Source: Actinoplanes lobatus (lineage in GTDB: Bacteria; Actinomycetota; Actinomycetes; Mycobacteriales; Micromonosporaceae). Taken from it: a stretch of 64,000 nt of DNA. Below, in pieces: positions 44,064-52,643 of this stretch. The position numbers and the translations under genes are program-made. The notes under the pieces are model-generated. The model made no database searches, was not told where the DNA came from, and saw nothing but the letters and a program-made list of their open reading frames with translations. Position 1 is the first letter of the stretch, and the number at the start of each line of letters is the position of its first letter. The DNA lies in assembly GCF_014205215.1 (NCBI RefSeq), contig NZ_JACHNC010000001.1, positions 9,606,501 to 9,670,500 of the forward strand, read 5' to 3'.

Positions 44064-45354
44064 GCTCCGTCACCGCCGCGGCGAACCGGTCCGGCTCCTC
44101 CGACATCGGATGGTGGCCGGACTCCGGCAGGACCACGAGACGTTTGCCCGGGGCGCGCAGCGCTGCGTACCAGGTGGCGAACGGCTCCGCCAGGGAGCGC
44201 ATCTCCCGGCCGCCCTGCACGAAGTAGGCCGGGATCGCCAGCTCCGGCACGTCCCGGCGCAGGTCGACGTCCTGGAGGTTCGGGTAGAGGGCGTCCCAGG
44301 CGTCCAGCATCGTGGTCATCACGTGCGCCCTCGCCAGCGGGGTGTACTCGGGGACGCCCAGGTCGAACGGCGGGCCGGCGATGCCGTACACCTCGGGCGC
44401 GTGCAGCTGGAACGGCTCGTAGTCGTAGACGTCCGGCCACGGCGGCGGGCCCTGGGCGGTCAGCCGGTCCACCAGGTCGTCGCGGCCGGCCGAGCGTGCC
44501 CACGCGAGCATGTCGCCGTACAGGATCCGGTCGCTGTCACGCAGGTCGACGGCCTGACCGATGCCCAGGTAGGCGTGGAACAGCCCGGGACGGCGGTGGG
44601 CGGCCGTGACCGCCGGGATCGAGCCACCCGAATGGGCGGCCAGCACGATCCGGTCCCGCCCGAACCGTTTCCGCAGGTGTTCGGTGACCGCGACGATGTC
44701 GGCCACCTCGCTGTCCAGGGTCATCCCGGCGCCGCTGCGACGGTCCAGGGTGGCCACCACGAAACGCTCCTCCAGGGCGGGCAGGCGCAGCCGCAGCGTG
44801 CCGATCATCGAGCCGCCCGGCGGACCGGGCACGAACAGCAGCACCGGCGCCGCCGTGTCCCGGCCGCGGATCATCACCCGCAGACCGCCGACCTCGGCCA
44901 GTTCGGCGACGCCGCCGGGGATCCGCTGGGTCCGGGCCGGCACGGCGGCCGCCACGGTGACCAGCACCAGCCCGGCCGCGGCCAGGCCGAGAGGGATCCG
45001 GCGCCGGACACCGCTCCCCCACGCCGCGCCGGCCGCCATCGGGAACAGCGACAGCAGCCCGTGCACGCCACGCCCGGTGATCAGCACCAGAAAGCCCAGC
45101 ACGCTGGGGTGCGGCGCGTCCACCGAGGGGCCGGTCGCGCTCATCCGCGCCAGTTCGAAGGCGATGGCGTACGCGAGAGGCGCGCCCAGGATCATCCAGC
45201 GGGTACCGGCCGCGCGCCCGGCCAGGATGCCCACCACCAGGCTGATCGCGATCGACCCGAGGGCCTGTCCACCGGTGAGCGGGCCGCGTGGCGTCCACAG
45301 GGCGGCGGCCACTCCCCAGGCCACGGGAACGAGGACGGCGAGGGATCTCTTCAT
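44047..45354 (-). CDS. Alpha/beta hydrolase with membrane-spanning N-terminus
   Basis: A 435-residue protein. The first 150 residues form about four membrane helices; the rest is an alpha/beta hydrolase domain facing outside or inside. The nucleophile elbow is AAHSGGS, and the catalytic His is in PESGHHP near the C-terminus. The layout resembles prolyl aminopeptidase-type hydrolases fused to a membrane domain. Start uncertain between ATG at 45354 and at 45366. Divergent from a two-component system. Confidence 0.8.
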   Translation of the reverse strand: MKRSLAVLVPVAWGVAAALWTPRGPLTGGQALGSIAISLVVGILAGRAAGTRWMILGAPLAYAIAFELARMSATGPSVDAPHPSVLGFLVLITGRGVHGLLSLFPMAAGAAWGSGVRRRIPLGLAAAGLVLVTVAAAVPARTQRIPGGVAELAEVGGLRVMIRGRDTAAPVLLFVPGPPGGSMIGTLRLRLPALEERFVVATLDRRSGAGMTLDSEVADIVAVTEHLRKRFGRDRIVLAAHSGGSIPAVTAAHRRPGLFHAYLGIGQAVDLRDSDRILYGDMLAWARSAGRDDLVDRLTAQGPPPWPDVYDYEPFQLHAPEVYGIAGPPFDLGVPEYTPLARAHVMTTMLDAWDALYPNLQDVDLRRDVPELAIPAYFVQGGREMRSLAEPFATWYAALRAPGKRLVVLPESGHHPMSEEPDRFAAAVTELLSGL

Positions 45355-45414
45355 GCCCGGCAGCATGGGACCCCGCCCCGTCCACACACACCGGCCGGCG
45401 GACGGGGTCCGGGC

Positions 45415-45428
45415 CCTACTTTGGTAGG
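45415..45428. promoter_or_regulatory. Inverted repeat upstream of two-component system
   Basis: CCTAC-TTTG-GTAGG in the 110-bp divergent promoter region. A related repeat, CCCTA-CCCCA-TAGGG (45443-45457), overlaps the -10. Together they are a candidate response-regulator operator. Confidence 0.4.
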
Positions 45429-45452
45429 TGCCGGTACGGACGCCCTACCCCA

Positions 45453-45458
45453 TAGGGT
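45453..45458 (+). promoter_or_regulatory. -10 hexamer of histidine kinase gene
   Basis: TAGGGT, 7-nt spacer to ATG at 45466; forms the right arm of an inverted repeat. Confidence 0.5.
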
Positions 45459-45465
45459 CTGCATC

Positions 45466-46623
45466 ATGCTCCTCGCCCTGCTGGTGCCGGACCCGGCAGC
45501 GCCTCGCGCGGCTTCCCGCGACCGGATCGCCGACGCCGTCGCGATCGTGCTGGCGCTGGCCTACGGCCTGGGGATGATGCTGCTCGGCGACGCCACCCGG
45601 CCCGGCGCGGCGCTGCCCTGGCCGGCCGACGTGGCGGTCGGGCTGGCCTGCGCGGCCGCGCTCACGCTGCGGCGACGGCATCCGCTCGCGGTGACGGCGG
45701 CGCTGCTGCCGTTCGGTGCGGTGTCGGTGACCGCCACCGGGCCGATCGTCGTGGCGCTGTTCACCGCCGCGATCCGGCTGAGGCTTCCGGTCCTGGTCGT
45801 GCTCGGCACGGTCAACGTCGGCACCGCCGGGCTGTACTTCGTGCTCCACGACCACCCCTCGTTCGACATCTGGGTCGACTTCGTGGTCCGTGGCGTGGTC
45901 ACCGTGGCGGCGCTGGGGTGGGGGCTGTTCGTGCAGGCGTACCGGCGTCTCACCACCTCCTTGCGCGACCACGCCGCCCGTCTGGAGGCCGAGCAGCGGC
46001 TGCGCGAGGACCGGGCCCGGCTGACCGAACGCGCCCGGATCGCCCGCGAGATGCACGACGTCCTCGCCCACCGGATGTCGCTGATCAGCCTGCACGCCGG
46101 CGCTCTCGAGATACGCGGCACGGTGTCGCCGGAGGAGCTGACGCTCGCGGCCGGCGCGATCCGCGGCAGCGCGCACGAGGCCCTCGAGGAGCTGCGGGCC
46201 GTGGTCGGCGTGCCGAGCGGGCGTCCCGAGCCGCCGCAGCCCGGCCTCGGCGACATGGACGAGCTGCTCGGCGGCGCGCGGGCCGCCGGGATGACCGTCG
46301 ACTACCGCAACGAGCTGCCCGCGGACATCCCACCGGAGGTCCTCGGCCGCACCGTCTACCGCATCGTCCAGGAGGGACTGACGAACGCCCGCAAACACGG
46401 CACAGGGCCGGCCGCCACGGTGCGGCTGGCGGGTGCCGCCGGTCACGCTCTCCACGTCACGATCACCAACCCCTTCACCGGTACGCCGTCCGCGCGGCCG
46501 CCGGGCACCGGACTGGGCCTGGTCGGCATCGCCGAACGGGTGGCCCTGGCCGGCGGCCGCGTCACCCACGGCCCGGCCGACGGCACCTTCCACCTGGACG
46601 CCTCACTGCCGTGGCCGGCATGA
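45466..46623 (+). CDS. Sensor histidine kinase (NarL-system type)
   Basis: A 385-residue membrane kinase. N-terminal helices span about residues 20-155 (five or six membrane segments), then a HisKA_3 dimerisation domain with RARIAREMHDVLAHRMSL holding the phospho-His, and a HATPase domain (VYRIVQEGLTNARKHG; GTGLGLVGIAERV). The signal is unknown; little of the protein is outside. The ATGA overlap couples it to the regulator gene. The frame runs far upstream; the start follows the -10. Confidence 0.92.
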   Translation: MLLALLVPDPAAPRAASRDRIADAVAIVLALAYGLGMMLLGDATRPGAALPWPADVAVGLACAAALTLRRRHPLAVTAALLPFGAVSVTATGPIVVALFTAAIRLRLPVLVVLGTVNVGTAGLYFVLHDHPSFDIWVDFVVRGVVTVAALGWGLFVQAYRRLTTSLRDHAARLEAEQRLREDRARLTERARIAREMHDVLAHRMSLISLHAGALEIRGTVSPEELTLAAGAIRGSAHEALEELRAVVGVPSGRPEPPQPGLGDMDELLGGARAAGMTVDYRNELPADIPPEVLGRTVYRIVQEGLTNARKHGTGPAATVRLAGAAGHALHVTITNPFTGTPSARPPGTGLGLVGIAERVALAGGRVTHGPADGTFHLDASLPWPA

Positions 46624-47285
46624 CCCCCGGCCGGCCGATCCGGCTGGTGATCGTCGACGACGACGCGCTGGTCCGGGCCGGGCTGCGGATCCTGGTCGGC
46701 GGGTCGCCGGACATCGAGGTGGTGGCCGAGGCCGGCGACGGCGCGGAGGCGGTGACCGCGTCCGAGGCACACTGGCCGGACGTCATCCTGATGGACATCC
46801 GGATGCCCCGGGTCGACGGTCTGATCGCGACCCGCCGCATCCGCACCCGGCCGAACGCGCCGCAGGTGATCGTGCTGACCACCTTCGACGCCGACGAGTA
46901 CGTGCTGGAGGCACTGCGTGGCGGGGCCGCCGGTTTCCTGCTGAAGGACACCCCGCCCCGGGAGATCCTGGCCGCGGTCCGGTCGGTCGCGGCCGGCAGC
47001 GCCTCCCTCTCCCCCACGGTGATCCGCCGGCTGATCGACCACGTCGCCGACCCGGAGGCCGGGACCCGCCGCGCCCGCGCCCGGACCCGGCTGGCCGCCC
47101 TCACCGACCGGGAACGCGAGGTGGCCGTCCTGGTGGGCCACGGCCGGTCCAACGCCGAGATCGCCACCGAACTGCGCATGAGCGTCCCCACCGTGAAGGG
47201 CCACGTGTCCCGCCTGCTGAGCAAGCTGACCCTGAACAACCGCGTCCAGATCGCCCTGCTGGTCCACGACGCCGAACTGCTCTGA
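46620..47285 (+). CDS. NarL/FixJ-family response regulator
   Basis: A 221-residue regulator with complete receiver (IRLVIVDDDALVRAG acidic pair, phospho-Asp in DVILMDIRMPRVDG, Thr in VLTTFD, Lys in FLLKDTP) and a C-terminal LuxR-type HTH (LTDREREVAVLVGHGRSNAE, TVKGHVSRLLSKL). Partner of the upstream kinase by the ATGA overlap. Likely self-regulating through the inverted repeats before the kinase gene. Confidence 0.94.
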   Translation: MTPGRPIRLVIVDDDALVRAGLRILVGGSPDIEVVAEAGDGAEAVTASEAHWPDVILMDIRMPRVDGLIATRRIRTRPNAPQVIVLTTFDADEYVLEALRGGAAGFLLKDTPPREILAAVRSVAAGSASLSPTVIRRLIDHVADPEAGTRRARARTRLAALTDREREVAVLVGHGRSNAEIATELRMSVPTVKGHVSRLLSKLTLNNRVQIALLVHDAELL

Positions 47286-47286
47286 C

Positions 47287-47326
47287 CCGTCCCCGGGCGC
47301 GCCGCCCCCGGCGTGCCCGGGGACGG
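47287..47326. terminator. Terminator after two-component system
   Basis: Stem CCGTCCCCGGGC / GCCCGGGGACGG (12 bp), 16-nt loop, just after the regulator stop and just before the remnant membrane gene's stop. Confidence 0.7.
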
Positions 47327-47333
47327 TGGCCGG

Positions 47334-47790
47334 TCAGGCCTCGGCGGGGACGACGGGAGCGGGCGCCGGGGCTGGGGACCGGGCCAGGTCGTGGGCCATC
47401 AGACCGAAGCCGGCCAGGAGCAGCAGGGGGCCGGTGACGCCGATCGGGCCGAGGCCCAGACCGAGGAAGGCGACGATGCCGGGCGGCGGCCGGCCGGACC
47501 AGGCGCCGGGCCGCCGCGCCGTAGGCGCCGATCAGGACGACCGGGCCGAGCAGGCAGAGCGGCACCGGCGAGATGGCGAACGCCAGGTAGAGGGCGGTGC
47601 CGAGCAGTGCGGCGCCGGCTGTCCACCAGTCGATGACCCGGCCGCGGGCGGCGGCGATCGGGGTGAGGACGAGCGACAGCCCCCAGCCGATCAGGCCCGG
47701 CCACTGCCAGCCGGCCGCCGTGACGCTCATCGCGAGGAAGCGCTCGTCGACCGCCCGCACCTGGGCGTCCGGGAGGGACGTGGTGCTCAT
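47334..47790 (-). pseudogene. Frameshifted membrane protein gene
   Basis: On the minus strand the frame from about 47790 (or ATG 47730) reads helices [20 protein letters not shown] and [20 protein letters not shown] up to RRLVRP. The continuation PPPGIVAFLGLGLGPIGVTG to VVPAEA-stop (47334) is in the +1 frame. An extra GGCC in CCGGCCGG around 47490-47500 explains the shift. Without it, a four-helix protein of about 130-150 residues results. Family unknown. A sequencing error is possible. Confidence 0.6.
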
Positions 47791-48082
47791 GGACATCGCC
47801 ATGCCCCGCCAGGACGGGCTGTCCGCGACCCGGGCGCTGCTGTCCACCCCGGATCCGCCGCGGGTGATCGTGCTGACCACCCTGACGCCACGGGAGCTGG
47901 ACGTGCTGCGGCTGATGGCGCGGGGGATGTCGAACTCCGAGATCGCGGCGGCGCTCACCGTGGGCGAGGCGACGGTGAAGACGCATGTGGCGCGGGTGTT
48001 GATGAAACTCGGGCTGCGGGACCGGGTGCAGGCGGTCGTCTACGTGTACGAGTCGGGGCTGGTCCGGGCCGGCGGCGGCTGA
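47777..48082 (+). pseudogene. Gutted response-regulator gene
   Basis: Reads [14 protein letters not shown] (receiver phospho-Asp region), through VIVLTTL, then jumps straight to [20 protein letters not shown] and the rest of a LuxR-type HTH, ending GLVRAGGG. The first third of the receiver is missing (that DNA holds the antisense membrane gene), and about 85 residues between the two parts are deleted; the junction CTGACCACCCTGACG has a short repeat. Its C-terminus resembles that of the 32623 regulator. A remnant, not a working regulator, although the ORF is open. Confidence 0.75.
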
Positions 48083-48100
48083 TGCCCCAGAAGTTTTCGA

Positions 48101-48130
48101 CGCCCGAGGCGCCAGTGCGGGCCTCGGGCG
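48101..48130. terminator. Hairpin downstream of first secreted paralogue
   Basis: Stem CGCCCGAGGC / GCCTCGGGCG (10 bp); T-rich on the plus side (GTTTG). It serves the remnant regulator and/or the 48169 gene, and resembles the hairpin at 48552. Confidence 0.65.
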
Positions 48131-48168
48131 TTTGTCCCTGAACGGTGTTTCCGGGGGTGTTGCGGTGA

Positions 48169-48501
48169 TCAGTTGAAGATCGTGCCAGGCACCCGGCGCT
48201 GGCCGCCGAAGGCGTTCTGGGTCTGGTCGATCAGGCTGATGTTGATCAGGCCGTGCTGCTCGACGTAGGCACTCTGGTCGGCCACGTTCACGGTCGGGCC
48301 CTGCTGCGGCCGAGCGTAACCGGCCGGGCCATAAGCATTGCCGTAGGACGGACCGTAGGCCGGACCGTAGGCCGGACCGTAGGCGGGCGAAATCGGGCCG
48401 CAACCGCAGGAGAGAGCCGCCGCCTGAGCCGGGGCGGACACTGCCAGGGCGGCACCGGTCGCGATGAGGAAACCGCCGAGAGTCAGAGCCGTCTTGCGCA
48501 T
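48169..48501 (-). CDS. Small secreted protein with YGPA repeats (paralogue A)
   Basis: A 110-residue exported protein. A signal peptide at 1-27 ends APAQA-A; the mature part has a CGCG motif, tandem YGPAYGPAYGPS units and a C-terminal motif NISLIDQTQN. The N-terminal 27 residues and the IDQTQN motif are shared with the next gene, so the two are paralogues. Not chaplins or rodlins by motif. Function unknown; a cell-surface or secreted peptide is likely. Confidence 0.8.
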   Translation of the reverse strand: MRKTALTLGGFLIATGAALAVSAPAQAAALSCGCGPISPAYGPAYGPAYGPSYGNAYGPAGYARPQQGPTVNVADQSAYVEQHGLINISLIDQTQNAFGGQRRVPGTIFN

Positions 48502-48551
48502 GTTTTACCTTTCCCTTACGTGTGTTTGGACAAGTGGCCGGAGACCGGCCG

Positions 48552-48592
48552 AACTGACGCCCGAAGCGCCATCGGCGCTTCGGGCGTCAGTT
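48552..48592. terminator. Long hairpin downstream of second secreted paralogue
   Basis: A perfect 19-bp stem, 48552-48570 with 48574-48592, and a 3-nt loop. Its core GACGCCCGAAGCGCC resembles the 48101 hairpin, so gene and terminator were probably duplicated together. Confidence 0.85.
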
Positions 48593-48629
48593 GAACAACG
48601 AATCCACTACGCGAGTGGAAACGGCATTG

Positions 48630-48905
48630 TCACCAGGGGTAGACGTTGACGTCGTCGCCGGCCTGGTTCTGGGTCTGGTCGATGATGCTGAAGTTGTACT
48701 TGCCGTTCTGGTGGTTGTAGGCCTTCTGCGAGGCAACGTTCGAGACGTACGGCTGCTGGTAGTACGGCTTGTTGTAGCCGCAGTAGCTGGTCTGGTAGTA
48801 GCCGCACGTCGGGGTGCTCGGGGCAGCCTGGGCGGGGGCGGACACTGCCAGGGCGGCGCCGGTCGCGAGGAAGAGGCCACCCAGGTACAGAGCCGTCTTA
48901 CGCAT
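48630..48905 (-). CDS. Small secreted protein, IDQTQN motif (paralogue B)
   Basis: A 91-residue exported protein with signal peptide 1-27 nearly the same as paralogue A. The mature part is rich in Tyr, Gln, Asn and Cys (CGYYQTSYCGYNKPYYQQPY) and ends with NFSIIDQTQN and VNVYPW. Tyr/Gln/Asn richness would fit an aggregating surface peptide, but this is inference. GAAAGGAAA precedes the ATG. An inverted repeat CCAAG-GAGAAT-CTTGG lies about 48941-48956 in the upstream gap, which otherwise holds nothing I can name. Confidence 0.8.
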   Translation of the reverse strand: MRKTALYLGGLFLATGAALAVSAPAQAAPSTPTCGYYQTSYCGYNKPYYQQPYVSNVASQKAYNHQNGKYNFSIIDQTQNQAGDDVNVYPW

Positions 48906-49096
48906 GTCGTTTCCTTTCGGATTTGGGGTTTGGCTTGTTGTGCCAAGGAGAATCTTGGACGGAACAACCCGCGATCGCTGGGATTTGGGCGAACAACTTC
49001 CGCCGTTTCACCTAATAGAGGAAACTCCCGAAACCCGGCGAGAATCTGGCTAGGGTCACGCGGGGCGATTCTCATCCCGAACGGCCCCGGGTACGC

Positions 49097-49134
49097 GAAA
49101 GGGCCCCCGCCCAAGCGTGGACGGGGGCCCTTTC
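49097..49134. terminator. Terminator after mshC
   Basis: Stem GAAAGGGCCCCCG / CGGGGGCCCTTTC (13 bp) with A/T ends on both sides; works for the minus-strand mshC. Confidence 0.85.
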
Positions 49135-49143
49135 TGAATAGCC

Positions 49144-50388
49144 TTACAGGCGCACACCGAGAAGAGCGTCCACCGTTCGTGTCATCAACTCCGGCGCGCC
49201 GATGTCGTCGCCCACGCCGGCCAGCGCCGCCTCCGCCCAGGCGTCCACGAGGGACAGCGCGGCGGGCGCGTCCAGGTCGTCGGCGAGCGCCTCACGGACC
49301 GCCGCCAGGAGGCCGGCCCCGGACGGCCCGGACGGCGCGGCGGACGCCTCCCGCCACCGGGCCAGCCGCGACTGGCCCTGCTTGAGGACGTCGTCGGTCC
49401 AGTCCCGGTCGGCGCGGTAGTGCCCGGAGAGCAGGCCGAGCCGGACCGCCATCGGGTCCACGCCGTCGCCGCGCAGCCGGGACACGAAGACCAGGTTGCC
49501 GCGCGACTTCGACATCTTCTCGCCGTCCAGGCCGATCATGCCGGCGTGCACGTAGTGCGCGGCGAACGGCTCCGCCCCGGTCAGCACCTCGGCGTGCGCC
49601 GCCGAGCACTCGTGGTGGGGGTAGAGCAGGTCGCTGCCGCCGCCCTGCACGTCGATGGTGTCGCCGAGCAGGCGGAGCGCGATGGTGGCGCACTCGATGT
49701 GCCAGCCCGGGCGGCCGGGGCCGACCTCGCCACCGTCCCACACCGGCTCGCCGTCGCGGGCGCCGCGCCACAGCAGCGGGTCGAGCGGGTCCCGCTTGCC
49801 GGCCCGGTCCGGGTCGCCGCCGCGCTCCGCGGAGAGCACCGTCATCTCGTCGCGCGACAGGTGCGACTCGTAGCCGAACCGGGGCGCGGCGGAGATGTCG
49901 AAGTAGACGTCGCCGGTGCCGTCGCCGAGCTGGTACGCGGCCCCTTTCCCGACCAGTTCGACGACGTGCTCGACGATTCGCGGAATGGACTCGACGGCGC
50001 CGACGTAGTGGGCGGGCGGAATGATCCGCAGCGCCTCCATGTCCTCCCGGAAGAGGGCCGTCTCCCGCATCGCCAGAACGATCCAGTCCTCGCCGTCGCG
50101 CTCGGCGCGTTCCAGCAACGGGTCGTCGATGTCAGTCACATTCTGCACATATCGGACATCGTTTCCGAGGTCCCGCCACATACGATTCACCAGATCGAAG
50201 GTGATCATCGTGGCGGCGTGGCCGAGGTGGGTGGCGTCGTACGGCGTGATGCCGCAGACGTACATCGTCGCGCTGCCGGCCGGCGTGCTGGGCTGCGCCG
50301 ACGCCCGCGCCGTGTCGTACAGCCGCAGCGGGGACCGCGCGGGCGAATCCGGCAGGGTGGGTACGTCGTGGCCGGTCCATGCATCCAT
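49144..50388 (-). CDS. mshC: Cysteine:glucosaminyl-inositol ligase MshC (mycothiol)
   Basis: A 414-residue class I synthetase-like enzyme derived from cysteinyl-tRNA synthetase. It joins cysteine to GlcN-Ins with ATP in mycothiol synthesis. Motifs are [18 protein letters not shown] (HIGH-type) and KMSKSRGN (KMSKS). It lacks the tRNA-binding C-terminal domain, which fits MshC rather than CysS. ATG at 50388 has TAGGCT at 6 nt, leaderless pattern. It clusters with SCO1664, DUF3090 and histidine-phosphatase genes. Confidence 0.93.
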   Translation of the reverse strand: MDAWTGHDVPTLPDSPARSPLRLYDTARASAQPSTPAGSATMYVCGITPYDATHLGHAATMITFDLVNRMWRDLGNDVRYVQNVTDIDDPLLERAERDGEDWIVLAMRETALFREDMEALRIIPPAHYVGAVESIPRIVEHVVELVGKGAAYQLGDGTGDVYFDISAAPRFGYESHLSRDEMTVLSAERGGDPDRAGKRDPLDPLLWRGARDGEPVWDGGEVGPGRPGWHIECATIALRLLGDTIDVQGGGSDLLYPHHECSAAHAEVLTGAEPFAAHYVHAGMIGLDGEKMSKSRGNLVFVSRLRGDGVDPMAVRLGLLSGHYRADRDWTDDVLKQGQSRLARWREASAAPSGPSGAGLLAAVREALADDLDAPAALSLVDAWAEAALAGVGDDIGAPELMTRTVDALLGVRL

Positions 50389-50394
50389 GAAAGG

Positions 50395-50400
50395 AGCCTA
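50395..50400 (-). promoter_or_regulatory. -10 hexamer of mshC
   Basis: TAGGCT on the minus strand, 6-nt spacer to the ATG at 50388. Confidence 0.5.
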
Positions 50401-50442
50401 ACCAGCGGCCCCGGAAGGTACCCGGGGGCGTGAGCTAAACCT

Positions 50443-51258
50443 CTAGATCGGCGGCCAGGGAATAGCCGGCCAGTCGGTCGGCGGCTGGGGGAACCGGGCC
50501 GCCCGCAGCAGCCGCTTCACCCGCAGCGCGGCATGCTGCACCTCGGCGACGGTCAGATGCTCCTCGAGCGCCGCGCCGAGCGGCCCCGTCAGCTGCTCGC
50601 CGAGCCGGGTGAGCACCGCCGTGCCCTCGCCCGGCAGCGGCCGGCCGGTCCAGCCCCAGAGCACCGTGCGCAACTTGTTCTCCACGTGGAAGCTGACCCC
50701 GTGGTCGACCCCGTGCAGGCCGCCGGTCGCCGGGTAGAGCACGTGCCCGCCCTTGCGGTCGGCGTTGTTGATCACCGCGTCGAAGAGGGCCAGCCGGGCC
50801 AGGCGCGGGTCGTCGGCGTGGGCCAGCGCGAACGCGTCGCCGTCGTCGTCGCGCGCCGCGGCCACCGGGATCCAGCCGGGCGGCACGTCGTACGCCGGGA
50901 CGAACCCGATCAGCGCGGGCGCCTCCGCCGGCTCGTCGATCCAGAGTTGCAGCGCCCCGGGGCCGAGCGGCCCGTCCCGCAGGACGGTGGGCGGCACCAG
51001 ATCCCACCCGGTGGCCCGGGAGACCAGGTAGGCCGACACCTCACGGCCGGCCAGCGTGCCGTCCGGAAAGTCCCACAGCGGGCGCTCGCCGCGCACCGGC
51101 TTGTAGACGCAGCGCCGGGTCAGCCCGTCCAGGCTGATCTCGGCGCGCAGGGTGGTGTTGGAGGCGTCCACGAGGCGCCCCTCGATCTCGATCCGCCCGC
51201 GCCCGAGCAACTCGAGCGCGTCGGCCTCGGCCAGCACCGACGTCGGCTCCGCCGTCAC
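50443..51258 (-). CDS. SCO1664 family protein
   Basis: A 271-residue protein of the SCO1664 family, which has distant PI3/PI4-kinase-like features: VYKPVRGERPLWDFPDGTL for the nucleotide side, ALFDAVINNADRKGGHVL and GVDHGVSFHVENKLRTVLWG for the catalytic-like Asp/His. Activity is unknown. The GTG start overlaps the DUF3090 stop by 4 nt (GTGA). Downstream is mshC; the order is conserved in actinobacteria. Confidence 0.88.
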   Translation of the reverse strand: MTAEPTSVLAEADALELLGRGRIEIEGRLVDASNTTLRAEISLDGLTRRCVYKPVRGERPLWDFPDGTLAGREVSAYLVSRATGWDLVPPTVLRDGPLGPGALQLWIDEPAEAPALIGFVPAYDVPPGWIPVAAARDDDGDAFALAHADDPRLARLALFDAVINNADRKGGHVLYPATGGLHGVDHGVSFHVENKLRTVLWGWTGRPLPGEGTAVLTRLGEQLTGPLGAALEEHLTVAEVQHAALRVKRLLRAARFPQPPTDWPAIPWPPI

Positions 51259-51842
51259 CGGTGGTAGCCGTTGTGCCGGGGACAGAGGTGACCGGCCGGG
51301 TCGAGCGGCTGGCCGCAGAGCGGGCAGGGCGGCCGGCCGGCGGCCACGACCCGGCGGGCCCGGTCGATGAACGCGCGGGTCGCCTCAGGGGTGAGCCGCA
51401 CCCGGAGCCGGTCCAGGTCGTCGTCCGGCTCGTCGTCGTCGGCTTCCTCGTCGTCCTCGTCGTCGAGCGGGCTGCCGGAGAGATCGGCATCCGGCTCACC
51501 GGCCTCTATCGCCTCGATCACGACGGTGCTGGTGTCCACGTCGAAGGCCAGGCCCAGCGTGCCGACGCGGAACTCCTCGTCGACCGGGGTGTCGAGCGGC
51601 TCGTTGTCGTGCCCGGCCGTCAGCACGGCCTCCGGCAGCGTGACGCCGAACCGCTTGTTCGCCTCGAGGAGCAGCTCCTCCAGCTTCTCGGCGAGCAGCG
51701 ACACCTGGACCTTCTCCAGCGCGACGCTGATCACCCGGCCGCCACCGCGGGCCTGGAGATAGAAAGTGCGGTCCCCCGGCTCGCCCACCGTCCCGGCGAC
51801 GAACCGCTCCGGCGGCTCGAAGGCATGCACTTGGTGGGTCAT
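51255..51842 (-). CDS. DUF3090 family protein
   Basis: A 195-residue protein: an N-terminal domain VHAFEPPERFVAGTVGEPG, an acidic stretch near residues 117-140 (DDEDDEEADDDEPDDD), and a C-terminal zinc-knuckle-like CPLCGQPLDPAGHLCPRHN. Function unknown. Coupled to SCO1664 by the GTGA overlap. ATG at 51842 has TAGGGT 7 nt upstream, which decides against the longer frame from 51941. Confidence 0.9.
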   Translation of the reverse strand: MTHQVHAFEPPERFVAGTVGEPGDRTFYLQARGGGRVISVALEKVQVSLLAEKLEELLLEANKRFGVTLPEAVLTAGHDNEPLDTPVDEEFRVGTLGLAFDVDTSTVVIEAIEAGEPDADLSGSPLDDEDDEEADDDEPDDDLDRLRVRLTPEATRAFIDRARRVVAAGRPPCPLCGQPLDPAGHLCPRHNGYHR

Positions 51843-51849
51843 GCGGACA

Positions 51850-51855
51850 ACCCTA
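51850..51855 (-). promoter_or_regulatory. -10 hexamer of DUF3090 gene
   Basis: TAGGGT on the minus strand, 7-nt spacer to ATG 51842. Confidence 0.5.
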
Positions 51856-51950
51856 GCCATCCGCGGCGGTAACCGCGCGGGCCAAGGTCCCCGGTTCGCC
51901 GAGGGCGCAAACGGCCCACGCTGCGACGATACATCGATCACGGAGCGTCG

Positions 51951-52643
51951 TCAGACACCGCCTCCGGCGCCACCACCCACGGCCGCGTCACTCTCCGCGG
52001 CCCTCTCCCGCCCATCGATCTTCGGGGGTACGAGTGAGCCCAGTTCACCGGTCTCGTTGAGGCGCACCACGAACGGCCGCCCGGCGGTGTACCGGATCGC
52101 GGTGATCGACGCCGGGTCGGCCACGATCCGCTGGAACTGGTCGAGGTGCAGGCCCAGCGCGTCGGCCACGATGGCCTTGATCACATCGCCGTGGCTGCAC
52201 GCCAGCCAGACCGCGTCCGCCCCGTGCTCGGCGGTGATCTTCGCGTCCCAGGAGCGGATCGCCTCGACCGCCCGTGCCGACATCGCGGCCATCGACTCGC
52301 CGTTCGGGAAGACGACCGCGCTGGGATGGTGCTGGACGACCTGCCAGAGCGGCTCCTGGGCCAGCTCCTTGAGTTGCCGGCCCTCCCAGTCGCCGTACCC
52401 GCACTCGGTCAGCGCCTCGTCCAGCGCCGGCTCGGCGCCCGGCACCGCCAGCCCGACCGTCTGCCGGCAGCGAACCAGCGGGCTGGAGACGACCGCGGCC
52501 AGCGGCAGCCCGTCCAGGCGGGCGGCCACCCGGCACGCCTGGGCACGGCCGGTGTCGTCCAGCTCGACCGGCCGGCGCCCGGCCAGCTCCCCGGAGGCGT
52601 TCGCGGTGGTCCGGCCGTGCCGGAGCAGCAGTACGGTGGCCAC
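51951..52643 (-). CDS. Histidine phosphatase family protein (MSMEG_4193-like)
   Basis: A 230-residue phosphoglycerate-mutase-like enzyme. The catalytic RHG motif is in LLLRHGRTTA (6-15), with the acid Glu in GDWEGRQ and the second His in ACSHGDVIKA. The C-terminal tail is Gly/Ala-rich. Substrate unknown; this group is linked to mycothiol-cluster neighbours. It starts with GTG at 52643, overlapping the LLM gene stop by 1 nt (TAGTG). Confidence 0.9.
   Translation of the reverse strand: MATVLLLRHGRTTANASGELAGRRPVELDDTGRAQACRVAARLDGLPLAAVVSSPLVRCRQTVGLAVPGAEPALDEALTECGYGDWEGRQLKELAQEPLWQVVQHHPSAVVFPNGESMAAMSARAVEAIRSWDAKITAEHGADAVWLACSHGDVIKAIVADALGLHLDQFQRIVADPASITAIRYTAGRPFVVRLNETGELGSLVPPKIDGRERAAESDAAVGGGAGGGV

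Noticed and set aside
48169..48905. Chaplin or rodlin genes
   Set aside because: Length and export signal would fit, but the chaplin Cys-spaced domain and rodlin motifs are absent.
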